From contig CAIMFV010000059.1 in the NCBI GenBank assembly GCA_903840435.1, positions 1-43,394 on the forward strand: 43,394 bases of DNA. Reading direction: 5' to 3'. The first letter of the stretch is position 1. Each line of letters begins with the position of its first letter. The notes beneath the pieces are model-generated. The model ran no database searches. It saw nothing but the letters and a program-made list of their open reading frames with translations, and was not told where the DNA came from. Of this stretch, positions 43,035-43,394 are shown in pieces. Position numbers and translations under genes: made by a program. This stretch comes from an uncultured Caulobacterales bacterium. Lineage in GTDB: Bacteria; Pseudomonadota; Alphaproteobacteria; Caulobacterales; Caulobacteraceae.

Positions 43035-43394
43035 ATCCTCTGGCCTTCGCTGATATGAGCGGAAGATATTGTAATTAATCCCCTTTCCGCCGTTCATCCC
43101 AGCGGAGGCCGGGAACCAGACGGTGGCCCGCAGACCTTCGCAGATGCCCCCCTGGATACCGGCCTTCGCCGGTATGAGCGGATTTAATTGAGAACAAACA
43201 TCTAAGCCGCTCATCCCGGCGGAGGCCGGGATCCAGAGACGGGGTCGCAGACGTTTGCAGATGACCCCCTGGATACCGGCCTTCGCCGGTATGAGCGGAT
43301 TTAATTGAGAACAAACATCTAAGCCGCTCATCCCGGCGGAGGCCGGGATCCAGGGACGGGCCCGCTAAGGTTTGTAGATGACCCCCTGGATACC
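43035..43394 (-). repeat. Tandem array of the same composite palindromic repeat, inverted (117-bp period)
   Basis: Units begin at 43152, 43269 and 43386 (the last cut by the window end), an exact 117-bp period: an 85-bp unit plus a 32-bp spacer. A degenerate unit lies at about 43042-43120. Read on the minus strand the units have the same layout as the array at 1-299: arm A with CCCGGC stem, variable centre (25 bp here), arm B with ACCGGC stem. Centres differ fully from the left array, arms are nearly identical, and the spacers are related (both contain TCATCT-CAAA-like sequence). Confidence 0.92.

Noticed and set aside
42816-43331. Minus-strand 171-aa frame across the right array
   Set aside because: Repeat-derived peptide copies (LIPAKAGIQG) plus antisense of the deacetylase gene.

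Overview
The window looks like a chromosomal segment of a GC-rich alphaproteobacterium, most likely Caulobacterales or a relative. This is inferred from two TTAA-N7-TTAAC (CtrA-type) boxes, a nadABC operon preceded by paired palindromic operators of the kind described for the alphaproteobacterial repressor NadQ, an MCP ending in an acidic/aromatic tail (DWTEF), HspQ, a phasin, and a tightly packed ClpS-ClpA pair. I see no rRNA, tRNA, CRISPR, insertion sequence or phage gene. Almost all genes are chromosomal housekeeping or envelope functions.

Layout. 1-299 and about 43035-43394 hold tandem arrays of one composite palindromic repeat, in opposite orientations at the two ends. 0.3-3.4 kb: a four-helix membrane protein ending in a FecR N-terminal (DUF4880-like) motif, a TauE/SafE permease and an RhlE-type DEAD-box helicase. 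3.9-9.5 kb: a penicillin-acylase-family hydrolase, a tiny secreted Cys-repeat protein, a cinA-like/tesB/GNAT operon and sfsA. 9.5-13.4 kb: a chemoreceptor, then map and radC. 13.4-18.7 kb: nadC, nadB, nadA (transcribed A-B-C on the minus strand), a Ppx/GppA phosphatase and the divergent hspQ. 18.7-25 kb: tamB and tamA. 25-28 kb: a translationally coupled operon RidA / GDPD / DUF482 acyltransferase / HIT. 28-31.3 kb: a small secreted TonB-C-like protein, then clpA and clpS. 31.5-34.5 kb: a DUF2332 protein coupled to a STAS-less SulP transporter, then a phasin with a clear terminator. 34.9-38.7 kb: three peptidoglycan enzymes (D,D-carboxypeptidase with SPOR, M15-type DUF882 peptidase, YcbB-type L,D-transpeptidase). 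38.7-43 kb: a PanE-like reductase, phenylalanine hydroxylase, an SDR, queF and a Tat-exported polysaccharide deacetylase.

How genes work together. nadA/B/C make nicotinate mononucleotide from aspartate and probably respond to a common repressor through two 21-bp operators. TamA/TamB form the outer-membrane insertion/lipid-transport module. DacA-like, Ldt and DUF882 enzymes form a plausible cycle that makes and opens 3-3 peptidoglycan crosslinks. ClpS/ClpA are the N-degron adaptor and unfoldase, but clpA carries an in-frame TAA at codon 328 (29973-29975) in an otherwise intact reading frame.

The observations I rate highest are the clpA nonsense codon, the composite repeat whose two arms show a compensatory base-pair change, the CtrA-box hairpin at 28505-28545, the paired nad operators, and the odd 4-TM/DUF4880 protein that ends at the repeat junction. 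I did not find convincing evidence of a wholly new multi-gene system.
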